Notes: a model not told the origin generated them from the letters alone. Positions 39,084 through 48,908 are shown, counted from the first letter of the stretch. The stretch is DNA of 64,000 bases from Desulfobacterales bacterium (GCA_015231595.1 JADGBH010000013.1:1-64000); one strand, 5' to 3'. Translations and numbers: made by a program.

Positions 39084-40364
39084 TCACTGATATAATGCTG
39101 AATTAGTTACATACCCAGCTATCGCTGTTGCTGCCGCTGTTGCTGGACTGGCTAAATGAACCATCCCTCCTTTGCCCATTCTCCCATTAAAATTTCGATT
39201 TGTCGTTGAAACACAAACTTCCCCTTCTGCTAATATTCCATTGCTCATACCAAGGCACGCTCCACAAGTAGGATTTGTTACGCAAAAACCCGCATCCATA
39301 AATATTTTAATTATACCTTCGTCAAGGGCTTGTTTAAAAACCTGTGGAGTTGCTGGGGATACTATACCTCTAATTGAATCATGAATTCGATAACCTTTAA
39401 GAACTGATGCAGCGACTCTTAAATCTTCAATTCTTCCATTTGTGCATGATCCTATATATACTTGGTCAATTTTTGTTCCTTGAATTTCAGAAACAGGTTT
39501 TACATTTTGGGGTGAATATCCATAAGTAATTTGAGGTTCAAGGCTGTCAATATTATGCTCTATAACATTGACATATTTTGCATCACCATCTGAAACTAAT
39601 TTTCTAAAACTTTGTAATGCCGATGATTTAGTTATGTATTCTTTTTTTATAAAATTCCAAAGATATTCTACAGTAGTTATATCAGGGTAACAAATTCCAC
39701 AGGTAGCGCCAGCTTCTACAGCCATATTACATAAAGTCATTCGAGCTTCCATGCTCATATTATCAATAACAGATCCTGTAAATTCAATAACTTTATTTGT
39801 AGCGCCATTAACTCCTATTCTGCCTATTATTGAAAGAATTACATCTTTTGCATAAACTCCATTTTTAAGATTACCTGTAACTTCAATTTTAATAGTTTCT
39901 GGATAATGGAAAGCGCATACTCCTTTAAATATACCAACTTCAAGATCAGTCGTTCCGATTCCAGCAGCAAACGCCCCAAAAGCTCCATAAGTGCATGTAT
40001 GGGAATCACCCATAATTACCGTGTATCCTGGACGTATAAAACCATTTTCAGGAAAAATAGCGTGGCATACACCATTTCTGCCGATATCGAAAAATTCAAT
40101 GCCATGTCTTTTTGACCATTCCCTTAAAATTTTACCTTGAGCCGCACTTTGTGAATCCTTTGCGGGTGTTACATGATCAATTACAGCTTTAATTTTTTTA
40201 GGATCAAAAACTTTATCTTTTCCTTTTTCTACAAGGTCAAGTATTGCTATTGGAGTTGTAATTTCATGACAAAAAACAGCATCAAGCTTTATAACATGAA
40301 TATCGCCGGATGGATTATCTACAAAATGCGATTCAAAAATTTTTTCTGCAATGGTTTTTCCCAT
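39084..40364 (-). CDS. leuC: 3-isopropylmalate dehydratase large subunit (or homoaconitase-type)
   Basis: A 426-aa aconitase-superfamily protein, the second step of leucine synthesis (isopropylmalate isomerisation). Cluster ligands are in GSCTNGRIEDLRVA and TNPTCGACLGMSNG, with a further Cys in TCGICYPD. AVIDHVTPAKDSQSA and MGDSHTCTYGAFGAFAAGIG are family blocks. The short length matches the archaeal-type LeuC/HacA group, within which substrate (isopropylmalate, citramalate product or homocitrate) cannot be told by sequence alone. No leuD small subunit or leuB is adjacent. TAGGAGGAAAT gives a strong ribosome site. Confidence 0.85.
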   Translation of the reverse strand: MGKTIAEKIFESHFVDNPSGDIHVIKLDAVFCHEITTPIAILDLVEKGKDKVFDPKKIKAVIDHVTPAKDSQSAAQGKILREWSKRHGIEFFDIGRNGVCHAIFPENGFIRPGYTVIMGDSHTCTYGAFGAFAAGIGTTDLEVGIFKGVCAFHYPETIKIEVTGNLKNGVYAKDVILSIIGRIGVNGATNKVIEFTGSVIDNMSMEARMTLCNMAVEAGATCGICYPDITTVEYLWNFIKKEYITKSSALQSFRKLVSDGDAKYVNVIEHNIDSLEPQITYGYSPQNVKPVSEIQGTKIDQVYIGSCTNGRIEDLRVAASVLKGYRIHDSIRGIVSPATPQVFKQALDEGIIKIFMDAGFCVTNPTCGACLGMSNGILAEGEVCVSTTNRNFNGRMGKGGMVHLASPATAAATAIAGYVTNSALYQ

Positions 40365-40376
40365 ATTTCCTCCTAA

Positions 40377-40710
40377 GATTCTATAAAAAAGTGTCTAATA
40401 CATCTATAATGACATATCATTTCTATTTTTTAACAGTTATTTTTCTATAATCCATCAATTATAATCAGGTATTTTTCAGGCTTTTTAATCTTTTCTCTGC
40501 CGAATACAATTGAATTTTTTGTCAGGTATCATATTGTAAAATATAAGTCAAATTGAAATATCTTATCTCTCGACAGATTTAATACTGATTTATATAATCA
40601 ATTTTTAGCTAAATAGAAAAATTTTTTTTTAATCTTGCAATACAGTCAAAATTAGGTTTAACTATGCTAAATATCATTAATTGAAACAAGAAAAATTTCA
40701 AATTTAATAA
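40377..40710. other. intergenic region between divergent leuC and transglycosylase genes
   Basis: About 330 bp without a coding frame. TGACATATCATTTCTATTTT at 40410 matches the left end of the 80-bp element family, but no right end follows at the expected distance. Both flanking genes start away from here, so promoters must lie within it; no good match to a consensus was found. Confidence 0.5.
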
Positions 40711-40731
40711 TTGAGGAAAAATTATAAAAAA

Positions 40732-41874
40732 ATGAATTTTACTAAATTTACTTTAATATTCTTTGTTATTGGTTTAATTCTATTTCCATTCAGTATATCT
40801 TTATTTTTAACCAATATCGGATTCTTGACTAATGTAGTTCAAAAAATAACTGAGCCTTCTCCATGCCCATGCACTAATAAGCTTTCCTATGAATATACTT
40901 ATTTTAAGATTCCTGATTCAATGACTTTATGCGATGAAGAAATCCCAATTAATGAAACGTATGCTCGAGAAATGCTTGATCGTGAATTCCATATTTCAGT
41001 ATGGGATAGGGCTCAAGTAATAATGTGGTTAAAAAGAGCCGGAAGATATTTTCCTCATATTGAAAAAAGACTCGCTGAAGAAAACATGCCCGATGACATT
41101 AAATACCTTCCAGTCGCGGAAAGTTCTTTTATCATTTATGTAAGATCCAGAGCAGGAGCAGTTGGCCCTTGGCAATTTATGCCCGGAACTGCAAAAGCTA
41201 AAGGACTTATAAAATCAAGATATGTGGATGAAAGATGTTCCTTTGAAGCATCAACCGATGCTGCACTTATATATTTAAAAGAGCTTAAAGAAATGTTTGG
41301 AAGTTGGACTCTTGCAATGGCTGCTTACAATTGTGGAGAAACTCGTCTCAAAGACTCAATAGAAGAACAACGAACAAATAATTATTATAAATTGAATCTT
41401 CCAATAGAAACGGAAAGATATATTTTTCGTATAGCGGCTATAAAATTAATAATGTCAAATCCCGAAAAATATGGTTACAAATTAGATCCAACAGAGCTAT
41501 ATGAAACAATCGATTTAGACACAGCACAAATAAAAATTAATGGACATTACCACATAAGGGATCTTGCTGAAGCAATAGGAACCGATTTTAAAACAATAAA
41601 AGAACTAAATCCTTATTTAATAGGTACTCACATCGGTAAAGGAGAATATAACTTAAAGGTACCAAAAAATTCGAGTAAAAAACTTAAAGAATTTTTATCC
41701 CACACAGCTTCAAAAAAAGATTATTCAGGTGAGCGCTATTATATCATAAAAAAAGGAGATACTTTAATTTCAATTTCATCAGAAACTGGTGTTCCAATCT
41801 CCGATTTAAGGGAACTTAATAATATAAAAAATTCTTACATTAGAGCTGGCCAAAAATTATACCTTGGGGAATAA
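40732..41874 (+). CDS. MltD-like lytic transglycosylase with LysM
   Basis: A 380-aa exported protein; ATG 40732 is preferred over an in-frame TTG at 40711. An N-terminal hydrophobic segment (about 5-28) is followed by an SLT domain (about 100-235) with the catalytic Glu in YLPVAESSFIIYVRS, then GAVGPWQFMPGTAKAKGL and MAAYNCGETRL. A LysM domain of the standard form ends the protein (YYIIKKGDTLISISSETGV, LRELNNIKN), and a weaker LysM-like stretch (HIRDLAEAIGTDFKTIKELN) precedes it. This is the MltD arrangement, cleaving peptidoglycan in the periplasm. It is the second transglycosylase in the window beside mltF. Confidence 0.88.
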   Translation: MNFTKFTLIFFVIGLILFPFSISLFLTNIGFLTNVVQKITEPSPCPCTNKLSYEYTYFKIPDSMTLCDEEIPINETYAREMLDREFHISVWDRAQVIMWLKRAGRYFPHIEKRLAEENMPDDIKYLPVAESSFIIYVRSRAGAVGPWQFMPGTAKAKGLIKSRYVDERCSFEASTDAALIYLKELKEMFGSWTLAMAAYNCGETRLKDSIEEQRTNNYYKLNLPIETERYIFRIAAIKLIMSNPEKYGYKLDPTELYETIDLDTAQIKINGHYHIRDLAEAIGTDFKTIKELNPYLIGTHIGKGEYNLKVPKNSSKKLKEFLSHTASKKDYSGERYYIIKKGDTLISISSETGVPISDLRELNNIKNSYIRAGQKLYLGE

Positions 41875-41904
41875 AAAATTATCTTAAAAAAAGGGGGGAG
41901 TTAA

Positions 41905-42189
41905 ATGGATATCGAAGCAATAAAAAAAATTTTAGACGCAATAGAAAGAGTTTCAGACGCCGGCCTTGATTGGTCAAGAAACTATATAGACAAAGAACCT
42001 AGCCAATTAAGACAGCTTAAGTTGTGGAGAGAAGCAAAATTCGGTGTCCACGACTTAAGAAAAGAGCTTATTGAATTATTTAACAGCACTATAGTTTCTC
42101 AAAATATAGCTTTAAATATGCCTCAAAACAATGAAACATCATTATTGCTTAACGTTAATTTAAAATTCAAAGCAACCGATGGTCAATGA
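41905..42189 (+). CDS. small helical protein of unknown function
   Basis: A 94-aa protein with a near-perfect ribosome site (GGGGGGAG). The first 65 residues are predicted helices rich in Lys, Arg and Glu (KKILDAIERVSDAGLDWSRN, LRQLKLWREAKFGVHDLRKE); the tail is short and polar. No signal peptide or membrane segment. It lies 30 bp after the MltD-like gene and could be in its operon. I do not recognise the family. Confidence 0.6.
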   Translation: MDIEAIKKILDAIERVSDAGLDWSRNYIDKEPSQLRQLKLWREAKFGVHDLRKELIELFNSTIVSQNIALNMPQNNETSLLLNVNLKFKATDGQ

Positions 42190-42231
42190 CCTCGCCCACA
42201 AGGGAACGATGTTTTTTCGTCAATTTATATA
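42182..42231. repeat. degenerate 50-bp repeat
   Basis: CTCGCCCACAAGGGAACG followed by a T-rich stretch and CAATTTATATAA, closely similar to 50088-50137. The form (CCC-ACAA-GGG hairpin then T run) recalls subterminal ends of IS200/IS605-type elements, but no transposase gene is near. Confidence 0.5.
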
Positions 42232-42265
42232 ATTGTTAGGGCGACCGGCTGGTCGCCCTAACAAT
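42232..42265. repeat. REP-like palindrome
   Basis: Fifteen-bp arms ATTGTTAGGGCGACC and GGTCGCCCTAACAAT around GGCT form a perfect hairpin. The 20-bp centre is identical to 14174-14193. Confidence 0.75.
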
Positions 42266-42473
42266 AACTAATTTTACATCTCGTAAAAAAAACTGACAGA
42301 TCTAAATAAAAACTCTATATGAATTAATAGCTATTCCCTCAAGATTAAAGATTCCTACAAAAATTTTTCATCATATAACAATGTCCATCCTTCTTAATAA
42401 TTTAAGATTATGTATAGTATCAAAGTATTGTTTTTCAACTAATTTGAATTTTAATTAAACAAATAAATATTAG

Positions 42474-42489
42474 TGGTATAATCATTGCT
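42474..42489 (+). promoter_or_regulatory. sigma-54-like promoter of the signalling/DASS cluster
   Basis: TGGTATAATCATTGCT has GG and GC 10 bp apart, as required for -24/-12 promoters, and ends in TTGCT. It lies 64 bp upstream of the first receiver gene. The same bases contain TATAAT, so a sigma-70 -10 box cannot be excluded, although no matching -35 box is seen. Confidence 0.4.
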
Positions 42490-42552
42490 ATTAACAAAAT
42501 AGTAATAAATATCAATGAAATATAGCACTTTAAGAAAGCAATAATAAAAGAA

Positions 42553-42966
42553 ATGAAATATTCATTTAAATTGTTAATCGCTGAAAGAAATAGGCACATA
42601 AGAACCTTTATTCAAAGGGAATTCGTTGCTGAAGGCTTTGAAGTCTTTCCAGCGAAAGACAGCATTGAAATATATAAACTTCTACAAGAAAAAGATTACC
42701 ATCTATTAATTTTAGATGAAGAAATAATAAAGGTAGGGGTATTTCCAGTATTAGACTATATTTATAAAGTTAAGCCAAGCCTGCCGATTATTTTATACGT
42801 TTTTCAAGGACAAACACAAGATGAAAAAGATATTCCTCAAATTAAAGCAAGAATTGAAAAAAGTGGTAATCCAAATAGATTAAAAACTTGTGTAATTAAG
42901 GTTCTGTTTGAATGTTACCCTCTACAATTTCAAGAAAAAGGAAATTTAAACATTTATGAGCAATAA
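42553..42966 (+). CDS. degenerate receiver-domain protein
   Basis: A 137-aa stand-alone receiver-like protein. The fold is recognisable (KLLIAERNRHIRTFIQREF, then LLILDEEII with a possible acceptor Asp55). The usual acidic pair after strand 1 is reduced to Glu11, the Thr/Ser of strand 4 reads LYVFQG, and the Lys-Pro of strand 5 is missing. Aspartate phosphorylation is therefore doubtful, and it may act as a pseudo-receiver that docks on the kinase. Its end overlaps the Cache kinase gene by 11 bp, so the two are translationally coupled. First gene of the cluster. Confidence 0.65.
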   Translation: MKYSFKLLIAERNRHIRTFIQREFVAEGFEVFPAKDSIEIYKLLQEKDYHLLILDEEIIKVGVFPVLDYIYKVKPSLPIILYVFQGQTQDEKDIPQIKARIEKSGNPNRLKTCVIKVLFECYPLQFQEKGNLNIYEQ

Positions 42967-44698
42967 ATACTATAATAAACTCGTAAGAAGCATAACATCA
43001 ACGGTCATTTTAGTTTCAATAGCTCCACTTATATTTACAGCTCTTGTATCTGGATATTTCTTTCATACCGCCTATAAAAGCAGAACTATTGCTTATTTAA
43101 AAGAACTCGTAAAAGAACATAAAAGAACAATCGATAGCTTTTTATGGGAAAAAGTAGCTGATATCAATGTTGTGTCCAAGTCTTACACCTTTGAAACATT
43201 AAACAATGAAGAATCTCTACAGGAGCTTTTAAAAATTCTCCAAGAAGAACATAAAGGAGTGTTTGTTGATTTAGGGTTTGTTAATGATAAAGGAATTCAA
43301 TCCGCTTATGCAGGACCATTTAAATTAAAACAAGCTTCTTATGCTGATGCCGAATGGTTTACAGAAGCAATGAAGAGTAAATTTTACATTAGTGATGTTT
43401 TTTTAGGGCTTAGAGGCCTGCCTCATTTTATCGTTGCAGTAAAAAAAGAATGGGAGGGAAAACAATGGATATTACGCTCTACAATTGATTTTGTTTATTT
43501 TAATAAACTCGTAGAAAATATCCAGATTGGAAAAACAGGTCTTGCTTTTATTGTAAATAAAAAAGGAGCATTTCAAACAAAACCAAGAACTGGCGTTAAA
43601 ATAAATAATTCAAATTATTTGGATCTGATAAATAACGATACAAGTAAATCCCTTGAAGCTCCTCCAAATAATTCAGATTTCTATTTTTTACAAAAGGCTG
43701 ATGAAGATAATGTAATAGTAGTTATATCTGAAGATCAAGATAATAATAGGTTTATAAATGTAATTACCACCTTAAAATACGGAGACTGGATACTAATTTA
43801 TCGACAAGACATAGCCGATGCATTTGAAAATCTTTATAGAGCACGAAATTTTGCTGTTAGTATTTTCATTATAGGTAGTTTATCAATAATATTTATGGCT
43901 TTTATAATTTCAAGGCGAGTCGTTGGTCGCATAGAAAGGATTGACCAAGAAAAAAATATGATGAACCAGCAAGTAATTGAAACAGGAAAACTCGCTTCGA
44001 TCGGAGAACTTGCTGCAGGTATTGCCCATGAAATTAATAATCCTGTAGCCATTATGGTTGAAGAGGCCGGATGGATTGAAGACCTTCTTACTGAAGAGGA
44101 ATTTAAAGATGGTGCTAATTTAGAAGAATTTAAAAGAGCATTAAAGCAAATAAATACACAAGGCAAAAGATGTAAAGAAATAACCTATAAACTCCTTAGT
44201 TTTGCGAGAAAAACAGATTCAAGGATTCAGGAAATACAAATAAATGATCTTATAAAAGAAATAGTTGAATTATCAGGTCAAAGGGCAAAATACAGCAATA
44301 TAAACGTTATAATGGATTTAGCCGATAATATGCCTTTCGTTCGTCTTTCTCCATCTGAAATGCAGCAAGTCCTCCTTAACATAATTAATAATGCCTTTGA
44401 CGCAATGGAAAAAACAGGAGGAAAATTCGAAATAAAAACATATACTGATGATAATTATGTTGCGATAGATCTTTCAGATAATGGTCCAGGAATACCTGAA
44501 GCAAATCTATCCAGAATATTTGATCCTTTTTTTACAACAAAACCTGTAGGAAAAGGCACTGGTTTAGGTCTTTCAATTTGTTATGGCATCATAAATAAAA
44601 TCGGAGGGAAGTTAGATGTAAAAAGTATAATCGGTAAAGGAACAACATTTACAATAAAAATTCCAGTAGAAAAAGAAATTAATAAAACACAAATATAA
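42956..44698 (+). CDS. Cache-domain sensor histidine kinase
   Basis: A 580-aa membrane kinase. TM1 at about 14-36, a periplasmic double-Cache domain (about 40-285: [33 protein letters not shown]), TM2 at about 294-318. A short linker without a clear HAMP domain leads to the H-box [17 protein letters not shown] (His near 353). The ATPase domain has [15 protein letters not shown] and [14 protein letters not shown]. Double-Cache domains bind small ligands such as organic anions; the transporter four genes on makes an anion ligand plausible, which is inference. Complete and probably active; its likely targets are the stand-alone receivers that follow. Confidence 0.88.
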   Translation: MSNKYYNKLVRSITSTVILVSIAPLIFTALVSGYFFHTAYKSRTIAYLKELVKEHKRTIDSFLWEKVADINVVSKSYTFETLNNEESLQELLKILQEEHKGVFVDLGFVNDKGIQSAYAGPFKLKQASYADAEWFTEAMKSKFYISDVFLGLRGLPHFIVAVKKEWEGKQWILRSTIDFVYFNKLVENIQIGKTGLAFIVNKKGAFQTKPRTGVKINNSNYLDLINNDTSKSLEAPPNNSDFYFLQKADEDNVIVVISEDQDNNRFINVITTLKYGDWILIYRQDIADAFENLYRARNFAVSIFIIGSLSIIFMAFIISRRVVGRIERIDQEKNMMNQQVIETGKLASIGELAAGIAHEINNPVAIMVEEAGWIEDLLTEEEFKDGANLEEFKRALKQINTQGKRCKEITYKLLSFARKTDSRIQEIQINDLIKEIVELSGQRAKYSNINVIMDLADNMPFVRLSPSEMQQVLLNIINNAFDAMEKTGGKFEIKTYTDDNYVAIDLSDNGPGIPEANLSRIFDPFFTTKPVGKGTGLGLSICYGIINKIGGKLDVKSIIGKGTTFTIKIPVEKEINKTQI

Positions 44699-44720
44699 TA
44701 TTAATTAAGGAGGATAAATA

Positions 44721-45161
44721 ATGAGTGAATTAGCAGACATTAACGTTCTTTTAGTAGATGATGAAGTTTCGTTTGTGGAAACTTTAACAAAAAGACTTTC
44801 TAAACGAAATCTTTCTATCGGTCAAGCTTTCAGCGGTAATGAAGGATTAGATTATCTTAGTAACAATTCAAATGTAGAAGTAATAATACTTGACGTTAAA
44901 ATGCCGGGAATGGATGGAATTGAAACATTAAAACATATTAAAAAAAAATATCCTTTATTAGAGGTCATAATGCTGACAGGTCATGCTACCGTAGAAAGTG
45001 CGATTGAAGGTATGAGATTAGGCGCTTTTGACTACTTAATGAAGCCTTGCGATATAGATCAGCTTATTTCAAAAGTTAAAGATGCAGCTTCTAAAAAACG
45101 GCAGCACGAAGAAAAGATTGTTCAAGCAAGGATAAAAGAAATTACTAATAGACAAGCATAG
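44721..45161 (+). CDS. single-domain response regulator
   Basis: A 146-aa CheY-like receiver with all active-site residues: Asp13-Asp14, acceptor Asp58 in VIILDVKMPGMDG, Thr in IMLTGHA and Lys in LMKPCD. A charged C-terminal helix of about 25 residues follows instead of an output domain. Strong AGGAGG ribosome site. It sits 22 bp after the Cache kinase, its likely phospho-donor, and signals by protein contact rather than DNA binding. Confidence 0.88.
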   Translation: MSELADINVLLVDDEVSFVETLTKRLSKRNLSIGQAFSGNEGLDYLSNNSNVEVIILDVKMPGMDGIETLKHIKKKYPLLEVIMLTGHATVESAIEGMRLGAFDYLMKPCDIDQLISKVKDAASKKRQHEEKIVQARIKEITNRQA

Positions 45162-45168
45162 GCACGCT

Positions 45169-45585
45169 ATGTTTAATAAAAATAATAATAAAAATTGTTT
45201 AATAAGAATTCTATTAGCTGATGATGAAAAAGCCTATGTTAATGTGCTTTCCAATAGATTAGCAAAAAGAGGAATCGATTCCGTCAAAACCTATAGCGGA
45301 ACCGAAGCTATACAAAATTTGCGCGCCAATGATTTTGATGTGGCTGTAATAGATCTAAAAATGGAAGATATGGATGGAATAGAAGTATTAAAAATATTTA
45401 AAAAAATGGATCCGAACATAGAAGTCATAATACTTACAGGCCACGGATCAGAAACCGCAGCAATGGAAGGTATTCAGTTCGGAGCATTTGATTATCTTAT
45501 AAAACCTTGTGATTTTGATGAGCTTGTAGAAAAAATCAAAACAGCTCACCAAAAAAAGTTATATAAACAATTAACTCGTCAATAA
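45169..45585 (+). CDS. single-domain response regulator
   Basis: A 138-aa receiver starting 7 bp after the preceding regulator. Acidic pair Asp18-Asp19, acceptor Asp62 in AVIDLKMEDMDG, ILTGHG and LIKPCD are all present. No output domain. Similarity to the gene before it suggests tandem duplication. The DASS transporter gene follows 30 bp downstream, so the regulator may act on the transporter or a shared complex. Confidence 0.87.
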   Translation: MFNKNNNKNCLIRILLADDEKAYVNVLSNRLAKRGIDSVKTYSGTEAIQNLRANDFDVAVIDLKMEDMDGIEVLKIFKKMDPNIEVIILTGHGSETAAMEGIQFGAFDYLIKPCDFDELVEKIKTAHQKKLYKQLTRQ

Positions 45586-45615
45586 TATTTAATGATTATT
45601 TAGGAAGGAGGAAAA

Positions 45616-47205
45616 ATGTTTTTAAAGTCAAAATGGTTCCAGCTCGGAATTGCTGTATTGCTTGGAATTATTGTTATGCTTATACCAAGGCCAGAAGGAA
45701 CTAAATATAATATAGTCGGAGATAAAGAACAAAGTTTAGCTCAAAATGTAAGTGAACATTTTGTAATAGCTCCACAAAAAATTAAAAAAGAAGGCGAATA
45801 TTTCCTTGAAAGAAAAGATATTAATGCAAAAAATTTTGACGCTAAATTTCTTGAAAAAAAATTAGCAGAATTAAATTTGCCAAAAGTTCAACTTGAATAT
45901 GTAAACGGACTTTCTCCGAAAGCTATGAGATTTCTTGCGGTTCTTGTAGTTCTAATATTTTTATTCGTAGCAGAGCCTATACCTTTGGAAATTACAGCTA
46001 TTTGTATTGCAGTATCTTTAGTTCTAACTGGAATTACGGATGTCAAGAATGCTTGGGCTCCTTATATGCATCCTGTTGTAGTTTTTATCATGTGCTGCCT
46101 CATATTCGCAATAGCTCTTGATAAAGCAGGACTTACAAGAAGGCTAGGCTTTTTTATAACAAAAAAAGCCGGTACAAGCGTAGTAAGATTTACCTTTTTT
46201 ATATCTATCGGACTTGGTATTGCTTCAAGCGTTATGCATGATGCCGCAGCCTGCGCTATAGGCATTGCAACTATGCTTCCATTAATGAGAGCTGCTGGAA
46301 TAGAGCCTTATTCCAATACAGGAAAATTTATGATGCTTTCTCTTCCTTTTGCTTGTTCCTGTGGAGGAATGGGAACACTTATAGGCGGTGGCAGATGTAT
46401 GGTTTCAGCTGCATTTTTAAAAGAATTTACTGGCGGTAAATACGAACTTAGTTTTTTTGACTGGATGTTATATGCATTTCCAGCGGCAGTATTAACAGTT
46501 CCAATTGCCGTTCTTATAATTTATTTCGTATTCAGACCTAATGCGAGCAAGTATCAACTGCCAAAATTTGAAGAAGAAATAGGTCCATGGACTGCTCTTG
46601 AAAAGAAAACTTTAGTTATAATTGTAATATCTTTTGCATTGTGGCTAACAAAAGGCGTTCATGGTCTCGATTACTCCATTACAGGTATGCTTGGTGTTGC
46701 ATCCCTCGTTCTTTTTGGAATTTTTAAATGGGAAGACATTAATGAAAACCTTGAATGGGGAACTGCGTTATTTATATTTGGAGGAGGTTTATCTTTAGGT
46801 CTTGCTATGGAAAGAAGCGGTGCTGCTACTTATTTTGCTAATCTTTTCTTCCCTCTTGTTGAAGGAAGCGGATGGTTAGTTTTATTTATTTCAGTAGCTA
46901 TATTCGGAGCACTTGTTACCAATGCAATGGCAAATGTTGCGGCAGCGGCATTAATTCTTCCGATTGTAATTCCAATGGCTTTACTTGAAGGCATAAATCC
47001 AACAATAATGGCATTATGTCTTGGTATGGCTACTTCATTTGCAATGCTGCTTGTAATTGGCTGTCCTCCAAATGCTATTGCTTACAGTTATAAATATTTT
47101 AAATCTTCAGACCTTACAAAAGCAGGTGCGATTGCTACTCCAATATTAATAACTGTTCTTGTAGTTGTAGCGTCTATTTGGTGGAAAATACTTGGACTTG
47201 TTTAA
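45616..47205 (+). CDS. SLC13/DASS family anion transporter
   Basis: A 529-aa inner-membrane carrier with about 11-12 helices, related to sodium-coupled dicarboxylate or sulfate transporters. An extra hydrophilic segment of about 75 residues lies between the first two helices (about 25-100, KYNIVGDKEQSLAQNV...). The second ligand motif is present as VTNAMANVAAAALILPI, but the first one, normally SNT, reads ASSVMHDAAACAIGIATMLP. LIGGGRC replaces the usual IGTGTN. Substrate specificity may therefore differ from known members; sulfate or a C4-dicarboxylate are the obvious candidates in this type of organism. Strong GGAGG ribosome site. Embedded among two-component genes. Confidence 0.85.
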   Translation: MFLKSKWFQLGIAVLLGIIVMLIPRPEGTKYNIVGDKEQSLAQNVSEHFVIAPQKIKKEGEYFLERKDINAKNFDAKFLEKKLAELNLPKVQLEYVNGLSPKAMRFLAVLVVLIFLFVAEPIPLEITAICIAVSLVLTGITDVKNAWAPYMHPVVVFIMCCLIFAIALDKAGLTRRLGFFITKKAGTSVVRFTFFISIGLGIASSVMHDAAACAIGIATMLPLMRAAGIEPYSNTGKFMMLSLPFACSCGGMGTLIGGGRCMVSAAFLKEFTGGKYELSFFDWMLYAFPAAVLTVPIAVLIIYFVFRPNASKYQLPKFEEEIGPWTALEKKTLVIIVISFALWLTKGVHGLDYSITGMLGVASLVLFGIFKWEDINENLEWGTALFIFGGGLSLGLAMERSGAATYFANLFFPLVEGSGWLVLFISVAIFGALVTNAMANVAAAALILPIVIPMALLEGINPTIMALCLGMATSFAMLLVIGCPPNAIAYSYKYFKSSDLTKAGAIATPILITVLVVVASIWWKILGLV

Positions 47206-47236
47206 CAAATTAACTTAAATTGGGAGAAATATATCA

Positions 47237-48430
47237 ATGCCAAACGAAATTCGTCTTCTTTTTGCCGATGATGAAGTTGGTTTCCTTGAAGCACTTTCAA
47301 AAAGGCTAAAAAAACGGAATTTATCGCCTGAAATATGCTCGAGCGGAGAACAATGTCTTGAAATTCTTAAAAACAAGGAAATGGACGTGGTTGTTCTTGA
47401 TATAAAAATGCCGGGAATGAGCGGTATTGATGTTCTATTAAAAATTAAGGAACAATATCTTAAAACGGAAGTCATACTTTTAACTGGCCATGCAAATTCT
47501 CAAGATGGAGTTGAAGGCATAAAATCAGGAGCTTTTGATTATTTAACAAAGCCTATTGAGCTTGAACATCTTATTAGCAAAATTAATCAAGCTTATGATA
47601 AAATAGTCCGGCAAGAAGAAAAAAAAAAAGAAGCTGAATTTAAAGTAAGGCTTGAAAAACAAATGATAGCAACTGAAAGATTAGTATCTCTTGGAACTTT
47701 AGCTTCGGGGGTTGCCCATGAAATTAACAATCCCCTTGCTATAATAAATGAATCGGCAGGATGGATGAAGCTATTATTAAAAAGAAAAGAAATAGCTGAG
47801 CTACCAATAAAAGCTGATTTTGAATTGGCAATAGGCAAGATTGAAAAAGGAATTGAACGGGCAAAAAGAATTACCCATCAATTATTAAGTTTTGTCCGAA
47901 AAAGTGATTCTTCTGTATCTGAAGTTAATCTTAAGGATCTTATAGAAGAAGTGAATCAACTTACAGGAAAATCAGCCTCAAACAAAGGAATTGATATAAA
48001 TTTAAAAGTTGAACCTGAAATGAGTTTAATAGTTAGTGACCCTTATAAAATAAGACAAGTTTTAATTAACCTTGTAAATAATGCTATTCAAAGCATTGAT
48101 AAAAATGGAAAAATAATTATATCCCTTGTAAATGAACCTAAATTTGTGCTTATATCGATTCAGGATACAGGGCAAGGAATACCAAAAGAAAATTTTAATA
48201 AAATATTTGAACCATTTTTCACTACTAAACCCCCTGACCAAGGAACAGGTTTAGGCCTTTTCGTTACAAAAGGCATTGTTGAAAAATTAGGTGGAAAAAT
48301 AGACCTTGAAAGCCGTCTGGGAAAAGGAACAACTTTCTTTGTAAGACTTCCAAAAAATTTTGAAATTCAAAAAGATTTTGACGAAGAAATACCTCCAGAC
48401 TGGATAAAAAGAATCAAAGAACAATTTTAA
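47237..48430 (+). CDS. receiver-histidine kinase hybrid (REC-HisKA-HATPase)
   Basis: A 397-aa cytosolic protein with the receiver first (acceptor Asp55 in VVVLDIKMPGMSG, LTKPIE), a coiled linker, then an H-box SLGTLASGVAHEINNPLAI (His near 162) and an ATPase domain (NLVNNAIQSI, DTGQGIPKEN, DQGTGLGLFVTKGI). No sensor or membrane part. It is built to take phosphate from an upstream kinase and pass it on, so it probably forms a middle step between the Cache kinase and the receiver encoded next. Starts 31 bp after the transporter gene. Confidence 0.88.
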   Translation: MPNEIRLLFADDEVGFLEALSKRLKKRNLSPEICSSGEQCLEILKNKEMDVVVLDIKMPGMSGIDVLLKIKEQYLKTEVILLTGHANSQDGVEGIKSGAFDYLTKPIELEHLISKINQAYDKIVRQEEKKKEAEFKVRLEKQMIATERLVSLGTLASGVAHEINNPLAIINESAGWMKLLLKRKEIAELPIKADFELAIGKIEKGIERAKRITHQLLSFVRKSDSSVSEVNLKDLIEEVNQLTGKSASNKGIDINLKVEPEMSLIVSDPYKIRQVLINLVNNAIQSIDKNGKIIISLVNEPKFVLISIQDTGQGIPKENFNKIFEPFFTTKPPDQGTGLGLFVTKGIVEKLGGKIDLESRLGKGTTFFVRLPKNFEIQKDFDEEIPPDWIKRIKEQF

Positions 48431-48467
48431 ATTAATCAAAAAAGGAAAAATTGAAAGGAGATTTCCT

Positions 48468-48908
48468 ATGATAAAAATACCCATAAAAGTTTTATTAGTT
48501 GATGATGAAAAAGATTTTGTAGAAATGCTCGGATTAAGGCTTAAAGAAATAGGTGAACGCATTAACATGGTTCATAGCGGCAAAGACTGCCTTAATACTC
48601 TTTCAAAAACAAATATCGATGTGGTAGTATTAGACATAAAAATGCCGGGTATGGACGGAATAGAAACATTAAAAGAAATAAAAAAGAGATATCCTCTTAT
48701 TGAAGTTATACTTCTTACTGGTCATGGAAGCACTGAAACCGCTGTTGCTGGTATGAAACTTGGCGCTTATGATTATCTTCTTAAACCTGCAAACTTTGAA
48801 GAACTTTTAGAAAAACTCGAAGGTGCAAGAAATAGAAAGGATGAGCAAGAAGAAAGAATAAGAAAAGCAGAAGCAAAACTTCTTATACGTAGAACTGGGT
48901 CAATATAA
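48468..48908 (+). CDS. single-domain response regulator
   Basis: A 146-aa CheY-like receiver: Asp12-Asp13, acceptor Asp56 in VVVLDIKMPGMDG, LLTGHGS, LLKPAN, and a charged C-terminal helix. AAAGGAG ribosome site. It is the fourth receiver of the cluster lacking any output domain and most resembles the one at 44721. Likely partner is the hybrid kinase directly upstream. Confidence 0.88.
   Translation: MIKIPIKVLLVDDEKDFVEMLGLRLKEIGERINMVHSGKDCLNTLSKTNIDVVVLDIKMPGMDGIETLKEIKKRYPLIEVILLTGHGSTETAVAGMKLGAYDYLLKPANFEELLEKLEGARNRKDEQEERIRKAEAKLLIRRTGSI

Noticed and set aside
42477..42482. TATAAT as a sigma-70 -10 box
   Set aside because: No -35 box at 16-18 bp upstream; the same bases fit a sigma-54 -24/-12 arrangement better.
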